Positions 60,791 to 64,000 of a stretch of DNA of 64,000 nt are shown piece after piece (the stretch's first letter is position 1; each line of letters begins with the position of its first letter). The position numbers were made by a program, and so were the translations under genes. The notes beneath the pieces were generated by a model. It saw nothing but the letters and a program-made list of their open reading frames with translations. It did no database searches and was not told the origin of the DNA. Source of the stretch: Chryseobacterium herbae (GTDB lineage: Bacteria > Bacteroidota > Bacteroidia > Flavobacteriales > Weeksellaceae). The stretch covers positions 248,001-312,000 of the forward strand of contig NZ_JAOAMU010000005.1 in NCBI RefSeq assembly GCF_025154075.1, in the 5' to 3' direction.

Positions 60791-60814
60791 AATAAACTAA
60801 AACTTTAGTTTATT
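60791..60814. promoter_or_regulatory. Perfect 11 bp inverted repeat in the NADAR leader
   Basis: AATAAACTAAA and TTTAGTTTATT with two bases between. No T-run, so it is not a clear terminator. It lies about 70 bp downstream of the regulator stop and 123 bp upstream of O2. It could be a protein binding site or mRNA hairpin. Confidence 0.45.
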
Positions 60815-60821
60815 ATGTGTT

Positions 60822-60862
60822 AGTGCTATTTGTGAAAACATTTGTGTCATTTGTGTTTCAAA
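60822..60862. repeat. Third copy of the ATTTGTG dispersed repeat unit
   Basis: GTGCTATTTGTGAAAACATT followed by TGTGTCATTTGTGTTTCAAAT. The same 41 bp unit forms part of both copies of the 184 bp repeat at 21671 and 21956. Confidence 0.55.
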
Positions 60863-60913
60863 TACATTTCAAAATATTCAATTTTTTATATTGATAATCA
60901 ATAAGTTAATTAG

Positions 60914-60934
60914 TTAGTGTTAAAATAACGCAAA
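60914..60934. promoter_or_regulatory. Operator O2 (Nudix-regulator dyad), upstream of the NADAR promoter
   Basis: Left part TTAGTGTTA, right part TAACGCAAA, same 21 bp layout as O1. It lies just upstream of the -33 TTTG (60940). It is 54 bp start-to-start from O3, close to five helical turns, which would allow looping or cooperative binding. Confidence 0.6.
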
Positions 60935-60939
60935 TATAT

Positions 60940-60971
60940 TTTGGCTATAAAATGATATTGTTTTACATTTG
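60940..60971 (+). promoter_or_regulatory. Predicted promoter of the NADAR gene
   Basis: TTTG at 60940-60943, spacer 20 bp, TACATTTG (TAnnTTTG) at 60964-60971. The -7 box overlaps operator O3 in the same way as at the regulator promoter. Confidence 0.6.
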
Positions 60972-60988
60972 TGTAAGAATAACACAAT
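60968..60988. promoter_or_regulatory. Operator O3 (Nudix-regulator dyad), on the NADAR promoter
   Basis: Left part TTTGTGTAA, right part TAACACAAT. It starts in the -7 box and ends one base before the NADAR ATG. Confidence 0.6.
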
Positions 60989-60989
60989 C

Positions 60990-61532
60990 ATGGATTATAC
61001 ATTACAACATATTATTGATAAATTTCAGAGAAAAGAGAGACTTGAATTTCTGTTCTTCTGGGGACACACGGTAAAAGATGAGATCACCAAATCATGCTTC
61101 AGCCAATGGTTTCCCATTCAGTTTGAAGAAAACGGAATCGTTTATAAAACTGCTGAACATTATATGATGGCCGGAAAAGCTAGACTGTTTAATGATCAGG
61201 AAATCCTACAGGAAGTTTTAAAATCCGAAACACCTAATGAAGCCAAAAGCTTAGGAAGAAAAGTGAAGAATTTTGATCCGAAACTCTGGGACGAGCATAA
61301 ATATGAAATCGTAAAGAGAGCCAATCTTTTGAAATTCTCCCAAAACCTAAAGTTTCAGAATTTTCTGTTGGCAACTGACGATAAAATTTTAGTAGAAGCC
61401 AGTCCTTATGACAAAATCTGGGGAATCGGAATGCTGGAAACAGATGCCAGAGCCAATGATCCAAAACTTTGGGATGGGGAAAACCTGCTGGGGTTTGCTT
61501 TGATGGAGGTAAGAGACGAATTAAGAAGGTAA
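60990..61532 (+). CDS. NADAR-family protein (YbiA-like N-glycosidase)
   Basis: 180 aa from ATG 60990; a TTG at 60969 would start inside operator O3. NADAR proteins cleave N-glycosidic bonds: YbiA removes reactive riboflavin intermediates, and others remove ADP-ribose from guanine. Motifs: FFWGHTVK (about 21-28), SQWFPIQFEENGIVYKTAEHYMM (about 36-58), GRKVKNFDPKLWDEHKY (about 90-106), ASPYDKIWGIGM (about 142-153), LGFALMEVRD at the end. The Nudix-regulated context suggests action on an ADP-ribosylated or NAD-derived compound. No DarT-type toxin gene is seen nearby, so a toxin-antitoxin role is not supported here. The next gene follows after 30 bp. Confidence 0.9.
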   Translation: MDYTLQHIIDKFQRKERLEFLFFWGHTVKDEITKSCFSQWFPIQFEENGIVYKTAEHYMMAGKARLFNDQEILQEVLKSETPNEAKSLGRKVKNFDPKLWDEHKYEIVKRANLLKFSQNLKFQNFLLATDDKILVEASPYDKIWGIGMLETDARANDPKLWDGENLLGFALMEVRDELRR

Positions 61533-61562
61533 AAACACAATCACTAAACACAAAATAATACT

Positions 61563-62111
61563 ATGGAAAAGACAGAACTTCACTCACAGATATTTCTGAT
61601 AGAAGATTTCCTGACTTCTGCTGCCTGTGATGAATATATTGCAATGGCCCAGAAAAAAGTGTTTGAAGAAGCAAAGATCAATATGAATGGGCGCCAGATG
61701 ATGAGCAAAGGAATTAGGAATAATGATCGACTGATGGTTTTTGATAACGATTTAGCAGAAGATCTTTTTAGAAAAGCCGCAGAATTTCTTCCTCAGGAAC
61801 ATGAGAACTATAAGCTTCAGAATTTTAATGAAATGTTCAGAGTGTATAAATATTCTCCCGGACAGCAGTTCAAAATGCACAGGGACGGAAGCTATATCCG
61901 GAATGAAAATGAAAAAAGTTTCTACACATTCCTGATCTATCTGAATGATGATTTTGAAGGCGGAGAAACCGAATTTGAAAACCTGTTCACCGTCGCTCCG
62001 AAAAAAGGATCTGCATTGGTTTTCTATCATCCGGTAAGACACGAAGGGAAAATCCTGATAAGCGGAAAGAAATACGTTTTGAGAACCGACGTGATGTATT
62101 CCAATAAGTAA
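61563..62111 (+). CDS. 2-oxoglutarate/Fe(II)-dependent dioxygenase (prolyl 4-hydroxylase type)
   Basis: 182 aa double-stranded beta-helix oxygenase. Fe ligands HxD in FKMHRDGSY (about 104-106) and the distal His in YHPVRHEGKI, with the 2-oxoglutarate Arg in YVLRTDVMY near the C-terminus. GGETEFENL (about 132) is typical of P4H-like proteins. Without signal peptide, so cytosolic. The substrate may be a nucleic acid base, protein or small molecule. It follows NADAR in what looks like one mRNA. Confidence 0.88.
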   Translation: MEKTELHSQIFLIEDFLTSAACDEYIAMAQKKVFEEAKINMNGRQMMSKGIRNNDRLMVFDNDLAEDLFRKAAEFLPQEHENYKLQNFNEMFRVYKYSPGQQFKMHRDGSYIRNENEKSFYTFLIYLNDDFEGGETEFENLFTVAPKKGSALVFYHPVRHEGKILISGKKYVLRTDVMYSNK

Positions 62112-62128
62112 TCATCTGTAAAAAGATA

Positions 62129-62148
62129 AGCATTTTTATGCTCTTTTT
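62129..62148 (+). terminator. Weak hairpin terminator after the oxygenase gene
   Basis: 5 bp stem AGCAT/ATGCT with T4 loop followed by CTTTTTAA. It lies between the oxygenase stop and operator O4, so the operon may be split in two transcripts. Confidence 0.4.
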
Positions 62149-62150
62149 AA

Positions 62151-62171
62151 TTAGCGTAAAAACAACACAAA
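62151..62171. promoter_or_regulatory. Operator O4 (Nudix-regulator dyad), internal
   Basis: Left part TTAGCGTAA, right part CAACACAAA, 21 bp, same register as O1-O3 and 11 bp upstream of the small coiled-coil gene. A perfect TAnnTTTG is not seen here, so a second promoter is uncertain. Confidence 0.55.
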
Positions 62172-62182
62172 AAAATAAAAAG

Positions 62183-62518
62183 ATGGAAGACGAACTAAAA
62201 CCAAGATTCATCGAGTCATTACAGAGAAACAATGACCAGATCAGAGAAGACCGTGCACGCACCATCGGAGCAGATTCCGAATTGATCTACAGGCGCAGGG
62301 TGGAAGACATTGAACTGAAAATAAAGCGACTGGAGCGAGAGCAGGAAGGGCTCATTGATATCAGTCCTTTAGACAGAAACAGCTTGACATTTGCTGATTT
62401 TCAGCCGGAAGCATTTGTTCAGAAAGATATAGAATATTCATTAACCATCAGAAATTTAAATATTCAATTAGAAGTCGCTGTTAAGAGATTTGAATATTTA
62501 TTCGGTAAAACATTTTAA
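62183..62518 (+). CDS. Small charged, coiled-coil-like protein
   Basis: 111 aa from ATG 62183 (an ATG at 62138 adds 15 residues and would run through O4). Mostly helical and charged: RNNDQIREDRARTI, RRRVEDIELKIKRLEREQEG (about 36-55, heptad-like), a SPLDRNSLTFADF turn, then a C-terminal helix AVKRFEYLFGKTF. No family recognised. The vWA-like gene follows after 2 bp, which suggests a physical pair. Confidence 0.7.
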   Translation: MEDELKPRFIESLQRNNDQIREDRARTIGADSELIYRRRVEDIELKIKRLEREQEGLIDISPLDRNSLTFADFQPEAFVQKDIEYSLTIRNLNIQLEVAVKRFEYLFGKTF

Positions 62519-62520
62519 TT

Positions 62521-63375
62521 ATGGGAAGTACAAGATACGATATGGATGCTCGTTTTGACAGAGCAAGAAAAGCAGGTTACGGATCTAAATCCGCAGGTGA
62601 AATTTTCACTCAGAATGCAGAAAGAAGAGCTCATGAATCTATGAACCCTAAAGGAATTTCTTTCAGAGAATCGAGAGATTCTTCCGTACACCCGAACTCT
62701 GTTCCTATCATTTTAGGATTGGATGTGACGGGAAGTATGGGACATATTCCGCACGAACTTATCAAAGAAGGGCTTCCGAAGTTAATGGGAGGAATTATCC
62801 AGGGAGGCGTTCCGGATCCGGCGCTTTTATTTTTAGGAATCGGGGACCATGAATGTGATGCTTTTCCTTTACAGGTAGGGCAGTTTGAATCAGGCGATGA
62901 GGAATTGGATATGTGGCTGACCCGTACTTATATTGAATCCGGTGGTGGTGGAAATGCAGGAGAAAGTTATCTGTTGGCATGGTATTTTGCCGCTTTTCAT
63001 ACCAGAACGGATGCATTTGAAAAGAGAAATCAGAAAGGAATTTTGTTTACGGTAGGTGATGAGCCCTGTTTAAAAACACTTCCGGCATTCGCCATTAGAG
63101 AAATTATGGGAGCGGGACAGCATACTTACACACATTTTGAGTTACTGGAAGAAGCGAAAAAACGATACGAGGTGTATCACATCAATGTTCTGCATTCTGA
63201 TCAGGCAATGAGAGCAGATATTGGCTGGAAGGAATTATTAGGACAAAACTGTTTATCAATAGCTGATCACAGAGACATTCCGAATGTTATAAAAGGGGTC
63301 ATCTGCGACAGGTTTAAAAATGAAACGTTCAGACCAACAGAAGGAGGAGAATTTGATCATATTCAAATGTTTTAA
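62521..63375 (+). CDS. vWA-like protein of the NADAR operon
   Basis: 284 aa. N-terminal basic stretch (MDARFDRARKAGYGSKSAGE), then a vWA/integrin-I-like fold: MIDAS DVTGSMGHI (about 70-78; DxTGS instead of DxSxS), GGGGNAGES (about 143-151), LFTVGDEPC (about 178-186). The metal site is complete enough to be functional. It may build complexes, chelate metal or act as a chaperone for the partners beside it. The purA-like gene follows 3 bp downstream. Confidence 0.8.
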   Translation: MGSTRYDMDARFDRARKAGYGSKSAGEIFTQNAERRAHESMNPKGISFRESRDSSVHPNSVPIILGLDVTGSMGHIPHELIKEGLPKLMGGIIQGGVPDPALLFLGIGDHECDAFPLQVGQFESGDEELDMWLTRTYIESGGGGNAGESYLLAWYFAAFHTRTDAFEKRNQKGILFTVGDEPCLKTLPAFAIREIMGAGQHTYTHFELLEEAKKRYEVYHINVLHSDQAMRADIGWKELLGQNCLSIADHRDIPNVIKGVICDRFKNETFRPTEGGEFDHIQMF

Positions 63376-63378
63376 GTC

Positions 63379-64000
63379 ATGAAAAAGGCACAAATAGTAA
63401 TAGGCCTGGGTTTTGGTGATGAAGGAAAGGGAATCACTACAGATTTTCTTGCGCAGCAAAACCCGGAGTCTGTTGTCATCAGGTTTTCAGGAGGGCAGCA
63501 GGCAGCGCATACGGTAATGATTGATGGTAAAAAGCATATTCATTCTAGTTTTGCGAGTGGAGCATTGCGTGGATTGCCGTCTTATTTTACGGAGCACTGT
63601 ACCATTCATCCTGTATTTTTATTCAATGAAAGAAAGGAATTAATGGAGAAAAACGGAAATATAGAACTGCATATTCATCCGCTGGCGAAAGTCACCACTC
63701 CGTTTGATGTCTGGCAAAACAGGACCAATGCGAAAAATCTGGAACACGGAACCTGTGGAAAAGGAATCGGAGCGACGATGAAAAGACACGAAAGCCCGTA
63801 CAAACTATTTGCGGCCGATTTAGTGGCTCCAAGATCAATGTTGATAGAAAAATTAAAAGGAATAGCCTATTACTACGGCTTTATAGATGGAGATCAATTG
63901 GAAGAAGCGATGCGTTATTTTTTGAATGCGGTAGACCAGATAGAGTGGAAAATAGATGATTATACCTTTCTGAATTCATTTGAAAACCTCATTTTTGAAG
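63379..64000 (+). CDS. Divergent adenylosuccinate synthetase (PurA)-like protein, 3'-truncated by window edge
   Basis: At least 207 aa. N-terminal nucleotide loop VIGLGFGDEGKGITTDFL (about 7-24) keeps the catalytic GDEGKG of PurA, and the QQAAHTV motif keeps the catalytic His region. GTCGKGIGATMKRHE (about 119-133) stands where PurA has GTTGRGIGPAYED. Large parts otherwise differ, and a canonical purA is unlikely to sit in this operon, so another substrate than IMP is likely. It could act as a GTP-dependent ligase or phosphotransferase on a nucleotide or ADP-ribose derivative (inference). C-terminus outside the window. Confidence 0.85.
   Translation, partial: MKKAQIVIGLGFGDEGKGITTDFLAQQNPESVVIRFSGGQQAAHTVMIDGKKHIHSSFASGALRGLPSYFTEHCTIHPVFLFNERKELMEKNGNIELHIHPLAKVTTPFDVWQNRTNAKNLEHGTCGKGIGATMKRHESPYKLFAADLVAPRSMLIEKLKGIAYYYGFIDGDQLEEAMRYFLNAVDQIEWKIDDYTFLNSFENLIFE

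Noticed and set aside
60990..61532. NADAR as antitoxin of a DarT1-type toxin-antitoxin pair
   Set aside because: No ADP-ribosyltransferase gene is adjacent; the context is a Nudix-regulated operon.
63379..64000. Phage PurZ (2-aminoadenine pathway) enzyme
   Set aside because: No phage genes, no companion dATP hydrolase or polymerase in the window; divergent from PurA but context differs.

Overview
The window looks like the chromosome of a flavobacterium, most probably Chryseobacterium or a close relative. The reasons are low G+C, promoters of the Bacteroidetes type (TTTG or TTG about 20 bp upstream of TAnnTTTG) and few Shine-Dalgarno sites. Lineage-typical genes include a fused MurF-alanine racemase, a PorW/SprE-like type IX secretion lipoprotein, a LytTR two-component system with 2TM-domain proteins, and a Nudix-type transcriptional regulator. 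There are no rRNA or tRNA genes, transposases, phage genes or CRISPR arrays.

Layout. 1-6051: the end of clpC, an outer-membrane barrel, mnmA, small membrane proteins and a DUF1399-like three-gene operon. 6142-11446: a hypothetical gene, then a LytTR response regulator, three 2TM proteins, an ICMT-like methyltransferase and a histidine kinase carrying its own 2TM domain. 11577-19758: a TonB-dependent receptor, an AraC regulator, Cu/Zn superoxide dismutase, the Prc protease and an MBL-fold hydrolase. 20175-28724: surE, a GNAT gene, a 738 bp repeat-filled gap, guaC, fabG, a WG-repeat protein, rsmI, an acidic repeat protein and tdk. 28946-38353: murF-alr, a patatin-like outer-membrane protein, ybeY, mnmG between two parS sites, a methyltransferase and a C1 lipoprotein protease. 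38418-40597: pgk and rpiB diverge from an AT-rich 554 bp gap with DnaA-box-like sites, a candidate oriC. 40847-49037: all plus strand (thrombospondin-3 paralogues, rnr, LysE, LD-carboxypeptidase, yraN, SDR, tsaB). 49277-53765: porW-like, maf, kdsC-like and DUF2520, all minus. 54321-58945: an ECF sigma operon, a secreted protein and lepA. 58985-64000: two small minus genes, then a plus-strand Nudix-regulator/NADAR gene set that runs off the window.

Two things stand out. First, 60020-64000 holds a Nudix-regulated NADAR operon: an NrtR/AraR-like regulator with an intact Nudix box, a NADAR protein, a 2-oxoglutarate/Fe(II) oxygenase, a small coiled-coil protein, a vWA-like protein and a divergent adenylosuccinate synthetase homologue. 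Four copies of one 21 bp dyad lie at its promoters, so it looks like one regulon concerned with NAD/ADP-ribose or modified-nucleotide metabolism. Second, two perfect parS sites and a DnaA-box gap lie within 6 kb of each other, which marks this as origin-proximal chromosome; strand bias is consistent with that.

The gaps between transcription units hold several dispersed repeat families: a 184 bp repeat in two copies, GGCTAAAGCC palindromes, and mosaics of short degenerate phrases. No mobile gene explains them.
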